DNA of 64,000 nt from Lepidodermella squamata (lineage: Eukaryota; Gastrotricha): NCBI GenBank assembly GCA_047495785.1, contig JBLDXI010000020.1, positions 2,852,001 to 2,916,000 on the forward strand, given 5' to 3'. Shown piece after piece: positions 1-11,100 of the stretch. The position numbers and the translations under genes are program-made. Each line of letters opens with the position of its first letter. The stretch's first letter is position 1. The notes under the pieces were generated by a model. It was not told where the DNA came from. It saw nothing but the letters and a program-made list of their open reading frames with translations, and did not search any database.

Positions 1-315
1 TCCGCTTGGCTAACAACTTTGGTTGCGTTGAATTTGGTTCTTATTATGATATCCTGTCTGGCGACTTTTAAAATGCGGCACTCTAGGAATTGCGCCGTTG
101 AAAGTAATGAAATAGCATTAGCCGTTTGTTTCCTGGCTTCGATATTTTCAGCGACCCTCTTAATTCTGCTTATTCTGGGTGATGTCTATCGTCAACAGTC
201 GACTGTTGCGATTACTTCGCTTATCGTCTCAATGGTGATGAGCGCCACCTGGTTGAGCGGAAATGTGAAACACTTAATCGCGCATTTATCGCCGAAAATA
301 TTCTATCGCGCGTGA
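1..315 (+). CDS. C-terminal end of a class C (GABA-B-like) receptor, cut by the window edge
   Basis: The frame is open from base 1 to a TGA at 313-315. It encodes the last ~104 residues of a seven-helix receptor: helix 5, the intracellular KMRHSRNCAVESNEIAL segment, helix 6 ending in LGDVYRQQ, and helix 7. The sequence resembles the C-terminus of the receptor at 20566-22923 more than the receptor directly downstream. Similar 3'-terminal pieces lie at 7383-7698 and 17098-17400, each upstream of another receptor. This copy has no frameshift in the visible part, so it may be the end of an intact gene or a remnant; the missing upstream sequence would decide. Confidence 0.8.
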   Translation, partial: SAWLTTLVALNLVLIMISCLATFKMRHSRNCAVESNEIALAVCFLASIFSATLLILLILGDVYRQQSTVAITSLIVSMVMSATWLSGNVKHLIAHLSPKIFYRA

Positions 316-808
316 GTGAAAAACCTGGCGTTGACAATCTGATACTCTTGATACTCTTCAGATTGTGTCAGAATGTCTGTGCAAGTGTGCATCACAGCGG
401 AAGCTATAGGACCTATCGTGCGGAGATTCTAATTTCAACTAAGATAAAATCTAATTCAATACTGTGCTCTGATATGGATAACTATATACCATTGTCTTTA
501 AGAGTAGGATACCTGTGGGATTAAAAATTTGTTGAAAGGTTCATCGATTTAAATTCAACACGATGTTACTTCCGTGAATGAAATGAAAAATAAAAATAAA
601 TGACTCAACTAGCAGCTCTAGCCGTGAGACCCACAGTAAGTCTCATTGCTCCAGCGATATTCCCGCTGAGCAGCCTGAAGTGACATAGGTGTTTACTTGA
701 CAGGATCCGGATCCAGGAATGAAATTTCAGTTTGCTGACGAAGATCATTTGATGCTGGCAGGCGTCTTCCACGTAGATTTACAATTTGAAGCTCTTTCTT
801 TTGAAAAA
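316..808. other. Intergenic 5' flank shared between receptor genes
   Basis: I see no gene here. The segment from about 500 to 808 is recognisably similar to 7860-8121, upstream of the second receptor (for example the blocks around GACAGGATCCGGATCCAGG and ATCATTTGATGCTGGCAGG). The promoter region was therefore duplicated with the gene. It holds short ORFs that are not conserved between the copies. Confidence 0.6.
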
Positions 809-3196
809 ATGAAGATGAAACTTATTCAAACAGTCGCCTTGCTTGCTTTTCTTTGCAGTGCTCAAACTCTCAGCGGTGCTAAGTTGAAGCGATTGAGGAT
901 AATGGTTACATACCCCATAACCGGAGCAATTATCCGAATTGTCGATCGCCTCTATGGCTACAACGTTCTGCTTGACATCGCTAACAATAGGAGTGACATT
1001 CTACCAGGTTATAAGCTCGAGGTCGAATACGGCGATGAGACTGGTAGCGGAAATAATGCTCCCACTGCTGTTATGGGTTGGCTGAGGAAGATGGAGACTA
1101 CAAAGGAGCCTGATCTAAACCCATCTCCTATAACTCTTGCTGCAGCGAACGGCAACGGCTGCAAAGGTTTAGGTGTATTCATTCATCACGTCAATTTAGT
1201 GACGGTCTCAGGAACTTGCACAGCCTCATATCTGGCTGAAAGAAACAGGTACCCCAATTTGTATCTAACCATGCCAGTTGCAGGACTCAGAAACTACGGT
1301 TACGTTCGATTTGTGCGTGAAGTTGGCAGATGGAATCGCTTGGGACTGATAGCCACGCCTGATAGCTCCAATGATTTCAGTGCTGCTCTCTCTTTTCATA
1401 GAATTGCAACCCAACAGGGTACAGAATTCGCATGGCTAGACGCGCCGATAAACTTTGATTTGGAGCGAGCTAATTCCCTGAAACAAAGCGATGCGAGAAT
1501 CATTGTAGCAATGACGTCACAGCGCGCCGTTGTTATACAGTTTCATTGCGTAGCTTATCAAGCTGGCATTACGGGTCCACGGTATATTTTCATAACTTTC
1601 GACAATGCTTTTGCGAATCCTGCAACTCTGACTGACGACGCGATACCGTTTGGTTGCTCACGCTCAATTATCTACAAGCAGCTGAAACAAACCTACTGGA
1701 TGGTCAATTTGGATGGGATGGTCGACCTTACTCAACGAAGTTCTCTCGGTCTGACGAGAGCTGACTTGGACAATCTCATCTGGATGTATAAAAACTCGTC
1801 GATTCCAGGTCCTGATTACGACTCACGACTACCTCATCTTGACGCCATGATGCACATAATTCTGGCGCTGAATAAAACTGAAGCCATGCTCAACGCAGAG
1901 AATCTAACACTTAGTGACTATAAAACGAATGGCAGCCGGATTATGCAGCTAGCGAATCGCTCGGTGCTAACAACTGACTACTTTGGTCTGAGAACTCCAA
2001 GAGTGCGTTACGATTCGAATGGCCAACTGTTCGGGATACCAGGTTTCATCAGCTACTGGACGCCAGAAAAATCATTTGAAAAAGTGGTCCAAATCGATCA
2101 GTTTGAAAACAGTTCCTCGGAATCGTATGATGCGTATTCGATAAAACCACTGGCGCGGATCCTATGGCCGAGTGAAGACGGAAATTCTCCGCGAGATTCC
2201 CGACAAGTCGTCACGGAAATTCTCGAACCAAGTCGAGCTTTTCTGATCGCAGTATCATGTTTCGCAGCGATTATCGCTGCCGCCCAATTAACAAGTCTAA
2301 TTGCATTATTTAAGCAGCGAAACGTAGCACCTCTTTCGTACTCAATGCTTGAAATCAAAATGCTAGGAATCCTGGGCTGTTTGATTCTCGATGCTGCAGC
2401 TATTTTCCATTCATTGAAAACCAGTGATTTTCACTATTTGGGTGGGCTTAGAATAATTTCGGTAGCGGTCGCATTCTCACTTGTTACGCCGGCTGTGTTT
2501 CTGAGACCCGTCTTCCATCTAACGGATGCTAGTACACCCTCTGGTAATCTTACAACCTCGCAAAGAGGTAACGCTCTTAATATTCAACAGAAGAAGAGCA
2601 GTGCACTATTTATTAGTGGCACGTCTAGCATGAAAAGTCCTGGTGCCAGAATGTACGGTCCCCCAGATCTCAACTATTCCCAGCTTGCAAATGAGCAAAA
2701 CTTTCCTAAGAAGAAGCTGAAAGCTTTGAAGATTTTTGCTGGGATATTCACGGTTGTAATCAGCGTTCTAATTGCCTGGCTAACACGTTCCGATCTGAAA
2801 TGTAAGCTGACCCTTGTCCACACTCCAATCTATGACCTGGCAGGGGATACTGAGTATATCACCTATGTTACGTCTTGCACTACGGCAAATCACTCAGCAT
2901 GGTTACTAGCTTTGGTCGCATCTCACCTGCTTCTGGTTGGAATTTCGTGCTTAGCCGCTTTCAAAATGCGGCACAAGCGGGGTCGCGCTGTTGAAAGTAA
3001 CCAAATTACGCTCGCAGTTTGCTTTTTGGCTTCAACCCTTGTGGCTTCAGTCTTATTGCTTGTAATTCTTGGCGACGCGTATCGTCAGCAGCTTGCAGTA
3101 GCTATACTAGCGCTGATAATTTCTGCGGTTATTAGTGTGACTTGGATGATTGGAAATGTAAATAAGTTGACTTCGTCTGGGATATCCAATAGATAG
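809..3196 (+). CDS. GABA-B-like class C G-protein-coupled receptor (paralogue 1), single exon
   Basis: 795 aa from ATG 809. An upstream in-frame ATG at 719 exists, but 809 gives a clear signal peptide (MKMKLIQTVALLAFLCSA) and matches the start of the paralogue at 8122. Residues ~20-475 form a periplasmic-binding-protein-type extracellular domain; the NNRSDILPGYKLEVEYGDE stretch resembles the NSRRDILPDY region of GABA-B receptors. Seven membrane segments follow: about 478-501, 520-540, 545-570, 640-660, 697-717, 732-755 and 760-785. A ~65-residue Ser/Lys-rich loop lies between helices 3 and 4. The Cys that starts helix 3 in the paralogues is Phe here (codon 2429-2431), although its loop partner (VTSC) remains. 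A plasma-membrane receptor for an unknown ligand is likely; the family assignment is firm, the ligand cannot be inferred. Confidence 0.88.
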   Translation: MKMKLIQTVALLAFLCSAQTLSGAKLKRLRIMVTYPITGAIIRIVDRLYGYNVLLDIANNRSDILPGYKLEVEYGDETGSGNNAPTAVMGWLRKMETTKEPDLNPSPITLAAANGNGCKGLGVFIHHVNLVTVSGTCTASYLAERNRYPNLYLTMPVAGLRNYGYVRFVREVGRWNRLGLIATPDSSNDFSAALSFHRIATQQGTEFAWLDAPINFDLERANSLKQSDARIIVAMTSQRAVVIQFHCVAYQAGITGPRYIFITFDNAFANPATLTDDAIPFGCSRSIIYKQLKQTYWMVNLDGMVDLTQRSSLGLTRADLDNLIWMYKNSSIPGPDYDSRLPHLDAMMHIILALNKTEAMLNAENLTLSDYKTNGSRIMQLANRSVLTTDYFGLRTPRVRYDSNGQLFGIPGFISYWTPEKSFEKVVQIDQFENSSSESYDAYSIKPLARILWPSEDGNSPRDSRQVVTEILEPSRAFLIAVSCFAAIIAAAQLTSLIALFKQRNVAPLSYSMLEIKMLGILGCLILDAAAIFHSLKTSDFHYLGGLRIISVAVAFSLVTPAVFLRPVFHLTDASTPSGNLTTSQRGNALNIQQKKSSALFISGTSSMKSPGARMYGPPDLNYSQLANEQNFPKKKLKALKIFAGIFTVVISVLIAWLTRSDLKCKLTLVHTPIYDLAGDTEYITYVTSCTTANHSAWLLALVASHLLLVGISCLAAFKMRHKRGRAVESNQITLAVCFLASTLVASVLLLVILGDAYRQQLAVAILALIISAVISVTWMIGNVNKLTSSGISNR

Positions 3197-3674
3197 TCCA
3201 GATGTACCCATATCTCTTTGTTTTATTCAGAATTTCTGAGAGAGTCATGAAATAAAATTTGAGCAGAAGTCCGCAAAAGGACTGAAATGGAGGCCCATTT
3301 CTGAAAAGGGTCGCATGCCGGCAATTGTTTTGTAAAAGTTCAAGAAAATGAACTATCATATTCGTTCGTGAGACGCGTTCGTGCTGCATGGAATCATTTA
3401 CCTTATACTATTATTGGCTTATCGTATTCATTAATTACGTGAAAAAGAATGCCGATGATTTGCGAAAATATAGAATTGTCCCCAAAAATATAGGTTGAGT
3501 AGCTTGGCCAATTCGTTATTTTACGGTATATATAGTAAAATCATTTACAGAAATTCCGATAATTCAAGGTTGCACCAAGTTGGCGCAATTTTCCCAGTCG
3601 AGATGAATGAGCTTTTCTTATGAGATTCAGCTTACCTTGTTACCTCGAAGGCCGATGATGAGGAAAATTATTCA
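3197..3674. other. Gene-free AT-rich stretch
   Basis: This lies between the stop of the first receptor and the 3' end of an R2-like retrotransposon on the other strand. The first ~60 bases (CAGAATTTCTGAGAGAGTCATGAAATAAAAT) resemble sequence after the receptor ending at 20282, so they probably belong to a shared 3' UTR with AATAAA. I see nothing else. Confidence 0.5.
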
Positions 3675-5640
3675 GAGAAAACCTTTTATAGGTATACTGT
3701 GTTATATACAAACTATAACATTGCCTTTGAGACACAGGATTATAAATTATTAAGTTTATAATTTGATGAGATTAATTGATGAATTAATTGCTTGATTGAT
3801 TGATTAGTTAGCGTCTTTGAGTAGGTTGGCTATTTGAGTAAAGATGATTATTCAGGATCCTAATGCTATCCTTAAGGATTTGATGGGCCATATCAACAGC
3901 TGTACTGCTGCTGATTCCGTAATCTTGAAGTAATTGGATCGCTTCTTTGGTTAGCGAGCCCCGTGTGCCGATATAAAGGCCGTGTACTTCTATCGAGTCC
4001 AAATCAAAGGCTTCGCAGATGAACTTGCTACACGGCTCGTAGATCGAACGCTTCTCAATGTCGACATCTCCGAATTGACCTTCTGATGATTCAAATCTAA
4101 TCGTGGGGTCGATGATTGCTCCATGTCTGCTTCCTCTTCGAAATGCCAATATATCAAAACGCCGAGAGGATCCGTTTTCGGCTATACAGTGTCCCTCTTC
4201 AGTGACGTTGTATCCTTGGCGTCGTAGTTCCAAAGCAATCTTCTGGCGGATTTTGTTGTGCCTCGACGTTATCAGCAGCGAGTTAAAGGGGCAGGCGCCC
4301 AGAACGTGTGCTAGGGATTCAATCTCAGCGCCGCATCGGCGGCACTGGCGTCCGTCCTGGCTGACACCCGGTACACCTCTAACTGGAGCCGTGTTAGTCG
4401 ACATTTTCAAAGCCATCGTCCATTCCGCAACACTAAGTCCATTTCTTCGCAGTACCCAGTTGTTTGTTTTCGGTACGCATTTAAACTGTGAAACTCCTCT
4501 TCCTTTTTGATCAAGGTTACACCATGATTGGAATTCCTTCATTCGTAGGCCGTTTCGAATCATTTTTACATTGGGCGGTAGAATCCTTTCAGTGTCTTCT
4601 GTGTAATTTCCTTCCGAGTCACCATCCGAGCCTTCATTCAAATCAGTTTCTGTTAAGTCAACTCCGACTCTAGCGAGACAGTCTGCCATTTCCGATTCAA
4701 GGTCCCTACATGCAAGTACAAGTGGCTCGCCGTTGATCAACAGCTTTCTGCAGATATTGTAAATTTGTAAATATGCTTCCCAGGACGCTTTTGGTAAACC
4801 GAGACCGCGGTGTTTCCGGGCAGAATAAAAGAAACTTGAAGGCGTGCTGGTTGGAAGTCCAATGAATTCTTTAACCACACTTCGCAAAATTGTATCGACA
4901 GAATCAAGGAACGTTTTCCTTATAGCTTTTGCAGGAGCGGTTTGAAAAGGATATATTAGTTTAGGCCATATAAATTGGGTCAATATAGTCAGTTTCTGGT
5001 CGGCGTGAAGAAGATTTGACTTTGCCAACAGTTCGAGCTGGTCTTTGAGTTCTGAGATAACAGCCCCCTCGTCAAAAACTATTTCATCTTTGAACGTGAC
5101 ACCCAAATATTTTATAGTTTCTTCTTCATCGATGGCAGGTATCAAGTCTCCATTGCTCAATATCAACGGCTCTGAATTAAGAACGCCATCTTCAACAATT
5201 ATGGCGACACACTTTTTGACATTGACCTCCAAACCAATCTGCGAAAACAAATTTCTTGCCATGTCAACGAGGTATGCAGCCGATTCGCGGCTGTTTCCGA
5301 TAGGGGTTGTGTCATCGGCAAATCCAAGAACCGATACATTCGGTAGATCAGACGACAATTTGAAGCCATAAGCGTCAGCAACTTCACGTTCGGATAATTC
5401 ACGAAGGACATAATCAATGCAGAGATTAAATATCGTAGGTGATATCGGCGACCCTTGCATCACTCCGCGTTCAAACGTTATTTTAGATGTCCTGAGTCCG
5501 TTTGCTTTGATATGAGTCCGTTTCATATTGAAAAATGGCAATAGCTACTAAAAATCCCCGGCATCAATAGAACGCTTCGTGATAATGCCATTCAAAAGGT
5601 AATGCGACATGGTTTCAAATAAAATGTGAATTAATTATCC
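3675..5640 (-). mobile_element. R2-like non-LTR retrotransposon, 5'-truncated copy 1
   Basis: On the minus strand this runs from a truncated reverse-transcriptase region (about 5640) to a 3' UTR that ends near 3675. The final ~1.07 kb, including the whole 3' UTR with its TATAGTTTGTATATAACAC block, is nearly identical to 44062-45130, and that shared block defines the 3' boundary. Upstream of the long ORF the frame encodes FETMSHYLLNGI, resembling the RT region before the palm, and then meets a stop. The copy is therefore truncated and damaged. Loss of the 5' end is typical of target-primed reverse transcription. No poly(A) tail is visible; the 3' end is ...AAGGTTTTCTC. Confidence 0.8.
3808..5541 (-). 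pseudogene. R2-like retrotransposon polyprotein, C-terminal RT plus endonuclease
   Basis: 577 codons are open. From the N-terminus there is a reverse-transcriptase palm with GVMQGSPISPTIFN and the catalytic GFADDTT motif (the two Asp are present), then the RT thumb. Next comes a CCHC finger (CRRCGAEIESLAHVLGAC, C-x2-C-x7-H-x4-C) and a C-terminal restriction-like endonuclease region with RRFDILAFRRG and IIDPTIRFE, followed by EKRSIYEPC. This order (RT, CCHC, PD-(D/E)xK-like nuclease at the C-terminus) is that of R2-type elements. The N-terminal DNA-binding region and the first RT motifs are missing, so I treat it as non-autonomous. The related copies are 44063-44998 (about four residue differences) and a diverged piece at 15058-15530. 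Confidence 0.82.
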
Positions 5641-6953
5641 ATCGAAGGAGCTGTTTCATGCACAGTTATCTCCTAGCTCCTAGCTAACATTCAAGTATTC
5701 AACACGCTGTATATGAGTTAACCACCTGTCGAGTGTAGTAGTCAAACGCCCCTCTTTTCTTCGCATGAGAATGGTATAATAATCTTTACGGTTTCTGTCA
5801 TGAGACGTACTATAGGACGCCGCGGTTTGCAGAAAATCAGAAAAAAGTATTTTTAATGAGGTTCAAAGTCGAACTCGAATGAATCATCGTTAAACTTTCA
5901 ATGTTATCTAAGGTGGGTACACCTACATTAGGCAGCAACCAATTATAGGGCACAACCGGAATAAAGGGCAGAGGGTAATGGTCATTTGAAATAAAAGGCA
6001 GAACCGCATTAATAGGCAGGGCCCTGTATGACGTGGCTTGCATGAGCGCCTGATGGGTAAGTGGTTGAAGCTGGCGGTGGTTGAGATTTTTCGTCAGTCA
6101 CTAACCATCCTTAATCCACTTGAGCAAACTCTTCACACATGTAGTCACAGGTGGAAGGGAGTAACTATAGTGGTTATTCGGCGGTTTTAGCTGTGGATCT
6201 CTTAGATCGTAGGTACTCTTCAGACTGACTTATTAGGTTCAAAAAAATAAAGGACAAACCCTAAATACAAGGCAGGACTTGAACCCCGTTAGAAAAAAAT
6301 AAAGGTCAGTGTCTTATAATTAATAAAATACGGTAATTGGAATGTTCTCAGGCCTTGTCAAATTTCAAAGCTTAGCAGCTCGAAGCTCGAAGTCATATGA
6401 TAAATCGAAGTCAATCTAAATATCAAGCTGATTTCTTGAAAAGGCTGATTACAGTGATGTTCAGGTTGTTCGGCGAGAGTCGCAGCGGAAGCTGGCAAAC
6501 CTTCAAGGCATTGACGCTGAACAAGTGCCGGGTGGACTCAGTGGAAGTTTCAAGAAGACAAGAAGGACAAGAAGGTTTTAACGGCAACAAGCGCACCGCC
6601 TGCCCCACTTTTCTTTTTATATTCACCGGCGCGGTCCTGCTCATTTCGTTGTTGCGTATCGACGAGTACGCCTAATACCTTTTGTGATACATCGTCTAGA
6701 CCAAAATTTCACGAGGAATCGAATGGCAGCTTTAGTTTTGTTGCGGCGAACATTGGTGAAAAGGAATTAACGGTTAAATTGATGCAAAATCCAATTTTTC
6801 AAAAAAATATGTTCACCTTTTTCTGCCCACATGGTCACCTCCATTAATAGAATCGAAGATAAAAGTGACAGCACTGAATAATGCAGGTGTAACACATACA
6901 GTGAGAACTTGGAATATCTACGGTGGAAGACACACATTTTAGCTGGTTCAGCT
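5641..6953. other. Gene-free stretch
   Basis: No supported gene. Short ORFs on both strands overlap one another and show no domain. The stretch 5837-6050 is low-information repeat with several AAAGGCAG-type units, and 6236-6310 repeats AAAAAAATAAAGG. It may be decayed transposon DNA. Confidence 0.4.
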
Positions 6954-7385
6954 ATGTATAGCCAAAACGCGATCCGGCGGTTTTTAAAGCTGGAAAAAAA
7001 TGGAACTGGGCGGTTTCGGTTCGGAAAAAACCGGTTAGAACCGGCGGTTTTTTGGAACCGGAACATCTCTACTTAATTGGGAAACTTAATTGGGATCGGA
7101 AGTAACACTGATTGGGTCCAATTGGCCAACAATGCTAAAAATTTGTAGTCCGGGGTAGAATTTCACGCTGAAGACGCTGGGACCGTTTGTTTCTTTGCCT
7201 GAGCAACGGATTATCGAGTATCGATTATCGATTATCGGTTATTAATTATGAATGATCAATTCCATCTTAAATAGCGGAACCCGCGGTTAACCGCCGGTTA
7301 AACCGAAAAAGCCGGGTTACACCTCAAAAAGTCCGGAACCGAACCGAACCGTACAGATTAAAAATGGAACCGGAACATCTCTACT
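6954..7385. repeat. hAT-like element ends with AACCGG/GGTTCGG repeats
   Basis: The 20-base string GGAACCGGAACATCTCTACT occurs as a direct repeat at 7054-7073 and 7366-7385. Each copy is preceded by clusters of AACCGG, GGCGGTT and CGGTTCGG in both orientations (about 6965-7055 and 7275-7360). Read on the minus strand the terminal string is AGAGATGTTCCGG, the kind of terminus seen in many hAT-family miniature elements. No matching left end is visible, so these look like two truncated or nested copies. The receptor remnant downstream begins exactly where the second copy ends, so the insertion defines its broken 5' border. Confidence 0.5.
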
Positions 7386-7698
7386 GGCTAACGACTTTGA
7401 TAGCGTTGAATTTGATTTTTATCGTGATATCCTGTCTGGCGACTTTTAAAATGCGGCACTCTAGGAATTGCGCCGTTGAAAGTAATGAAATAGCATTGGC
7501 CGTTTGTTTCCTGTCTTCGATGTTCTCAGCGACCCTCTTAATTCTGCTTATTTTGGGCGATGTCTATTGTCAAAAGTTGAGACTGTTGCTATTACTTCGC
7601 TTATTGTCTCAATTGTGATGAGCGCCGCGGAGTTGAGCGGAAATGCGAAACACTTAATCGCGCAGAAATCACCGAAAATATTCTATCGCGCATGACTG
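7383..7698 (+). pseudogene. 3'-terminal fragment of a GABA-B-like receptor, frameshifted
   Basis: The reading from 7383 (WLTTLIALNLIFIVISC, then KMRHSRNCAVESNEIAL) matches the fragment at 1-315 nearly residue for residue. After LGDVYCQK an insertion of two bases near 7570-7580 shifts the frame. The rest (SLIVSIVMSA, then SPKIFYRA with a stop) continues in another frame. The fragment covers only helices 5-7. It abuts a hAT-like terminus on its 5' side and lies about 420 bp upstream of the second receptor, in the same relative place as the piece at 1-315. Confidence 0.85.
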
Positions 7699-8121
7699 AA
7701 AAACCTGGCGAGGAAAATTTGATACTCGCCGTGTTCAGATTGTTTCAGATTGCTCGCAAGACGCAAGAAACTATTGAACCTTACCGTGCAGAGAGTGTAA
7801 TTTCAACTCGAATGATCCTAAATAGAATATTCAATTGTCCATAACATAGTTGTTTACCTGTGTGGGATGAACAATTTGTTGAAGTTTTCATCGATTAAAA
7901 CTCAACACGATGTTACCTCTACGAATAAAATGAAAAATAGCAATAAATGACTGAACTAGCAGCTTTAACGATATTCTCGCTGAGCCGCTTGAAGACACCT
8001 GGGTGTTTACTAGACAGGATACGGATCCAGGGGTGAAATTTCAGTATGCTGACAAGAATCATTTGATGCTGGCAGGAATCATCACTGTAGATTTTCCCTT
8101 TCAAGCTCATTCTAGCGAAAA

Positions 8122-11100
8122 ATGAAGATGAAATTTGTTAACGCCGTCGCCTTGCTTGCTTTTCTTTGCAATGCTCAGATTATCAGCGGTGCCAAGCTGA
8201 AGCGATTGAGGATAATGGTTACATACCCCATAACCGGAGCAATCATCCGAATGGTCGATCGCCTCACTGGATTCAATATCCTGCTTGACATCGCCAATAA
8301 CAGGAGTGACATTTTACCGGATTATAAACTCGAGGTCGAATACGGCGATGAGTCTGCAGGTGGTAATAATGCCCCAGCTGCTGTCATGGGTTGGCTGAGG
8401 AAGATGGAGACAACAAAGGAGCCTGATCTCAGCCCATCTCCTATAACGCTTGCTGCAGCGAACAGCAATGGCTGTAAAGGTATAGGTGCATTCATACATC
8501 ACGTCAATCTAGTGACGGTCTCAGGAACCTGCACAGCCTCTTATTTAGCTGAAAGAAGCAGATACCCTAATTTGTACCTAACCATGCCAGTTGCAGGACC
8601 GAAACAGTACGGCTACGTTCGATTTGTACGTGATATTGGTAAATGGAGTCGCTTGGGACTAGTAGCCACGCCTGATAGCTCTAATGATTTCAACACTGCT
8701 ATCTTTTTCCATAAAATAGCAACTCAGCAGGGTGTAGTATTTGCGTGGTTCGACGCGCCCATTAAGTTTGATTTGGAGCGAGCTAATTCCCTAAAACAAA
8801 GCGATGCGAGAATCATTGTAGTGATGTCGTCACAGCGCGCCGTTTTTATACAGTTTCAATGCGTGACCTATCACGCTGGCATTACGGGTCCACGATATAT
8901 TTTCATAACTTTTGACAATGCCATTGCAAATCCTACTTCAATACCTGACGACGCAATACCTTTTGGGTGCTCGCGCTCAATTATCTCCCAGCAGATGAAA
9001 CAAACCTACTGGACACTAGTAAAAATAAGTTATTAGCTAGCAGGGCTAGCTAGCCGCTAGCTAGCTCACTGTTTCAGCACTATGTATAAGGTGGGATATC
9101 TAGCGCGCAATGAAAAGTTGCTAGCTAACGGATCAAGTTGCTAAATAGCGCAACGCTTAGACGCGAATATTGACAAGCTGCTATAGAGAGCTACCTAGCA
9201 GGTTATTTCGTAATCTAGCTGCTAGCTAGCATATGATCGTGCCTCAATGCGCTATCTAGCAGGACCTGAAATTCAAATACTTCCCGCCAACCGCCATTTT
9301 GGATTTTCACCTGCTAGCTAGCCCAAAAATTCAAATTTTTAAGCTAGCTAGCCCAAATATTTGAATTTTCAAGCTAGCTAGCGCACATCTCTCGCACAGC
9401 AGAACTTGAATGCCTTGACATTGTTACATTTTCTCATTTCAACAAGTCAACTTAAACTTAGAGCATCAGAACTCCGGCTAGGTATTGCGGTTACTTTCTC
9501 TGTTTTCCCGCCCGTTTTCATACGAATTAATGTATCGATATTTGTATTTTTTAGATCATAGCTACGATAAAAGTTTAACATCAAACGCGACGCGGCCAGC
9601 AGCCAAGGATCGCTCTATGAACTGGTTTTTACATCGCTTTCATCTTTTATTTCAGTAACAAAGTAAGTAACAGTTATTTGATAATTGCTGAAATATAATT
9701 TTCTTGCCTGTTTTTAGTTCTTGCAACAAGCTGTTTGATCCTATGCAATATCAATAGATGCGCTATACTAGCCGCGGTGGCTGTTCAAATTCTAATACTG
9801 CTGCCTAACTGCTCTCGTCGACTATCGTTATCTTCGGCCATTTAGTATTTTTGTTATTGCTTCTATGTCATGTTAACGATCGTTCTCGAGTGCTATGTTA
9901 TGCTTCTGAAATTACCAAGTTGTTTTTTTGCGCTAATGACAAATGAATACATGCTATCTAATAAAAAAGAAGGTTCAAAAATTGACTTGACTGTAATTAA
10001 CTCAAATTACGAGAAAACCAGGAAGGAGAGGATAGCGGGATGGCTAGCTAGCCATGAAAGTTATAAAACTAGCCAGTCCTGCCCTATTTAGCACCCAGTG
10101 CTATATAGTGGGATGGCTAATATAGCAGCCTGCTAGGCAACGAAGCTGCTACATAGCGCGCCTTGTTACTATTATCTAGCAACTTTCTACATAGAACATC
10201 GTGCGCTAGTTAGGGGGGCACCAGGCTTATATATAACGGGTTACTAGCTAGCAAGTGAAGTTTCTAGCTAGCGCAAGACGCTAAAACTAACTAGCAGCTT
10301 ATTTTTACTAGTGGATGGTAGATTTAGATGGGATGGTCGACCTAACACAAAAAAGTTCTTTTGGTCTGAATAGAGCAGAATTGGACAATCTCATCTGGAG
10401 GTATAAAAACTCCTCGATTCCGGGTCCTGATTACGACTCACGACTACCTCACCTTGATGCGATGATGCACATAATTCTGGCGCTGAACAAAACTGAAGTC
10501 ATGCTCAACTTAGAGAATCTAACACTTAGTGACTATAAAACGAATGGCAGCCGGACTATGCAGCTAGCGAATCGCTCGGTGCTAACAACTGAATACTTCG
10601 GCCTGAGAACTCCAAGAGTGCGATACGATTCGAATGGCCAACTGTTCGGCATACCAGGTTTCATCAGCTACTGGACGCCAGAAAAATCATTCGAAAAAGT
10701 GGTTCAAATCAATCAGTATGAGAACAGTTCCTCGGAATCCTATGATGCGTATTCAATAAAACCACTGGCGCGGATCCTTTGGCCGAGTGAAGACGGAAGT
10801 TCTCCGCGAGATTCCCGACAAGTCGTCACGGAAATTCTCGAACCAAGTCGAGCTTTTTTAATCGCAATATCTTGTTTCGCAGCGATTATCGCTGCCGCCC
10901 AATTAACAAGTCTAATTGCATTATTTAAGCAGCGAAACGTAGCACCTCTTTCGTACTCAATGTTTGAAATCAAAATGCTTGGAATTCTGGGTTGTTTGAT
11001 TCTCGATGTCGCAGCTATCTTCCATTCATTGAAAAGCAGTGATTGCTACTTTTTGGGCGTGCTAAGAATTATTTCGGTAGCGGTCGCATTCTCACTGGTT

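Noticed and set aside
719-808. Upstream in-frame ATG extending the first receptor by 30 residues
   Set aside because: It would put 30 polar residues before a clear signal peptide, and the matching region upstream of paralogue 2 is not open.
4103-4673. Plus-strand ORFs over the R2-like element
   Set aside because: They are antisense shadows of the polyprotein; the same shadows appear opposite the second copy at 44133-44703.
7200-7260. ATTATCGATTATCGATTATCGG short tandem repeat as a possible regulatory site
   Set aside because: It is a simple-sequence run inside transposon debris with no supporting context.
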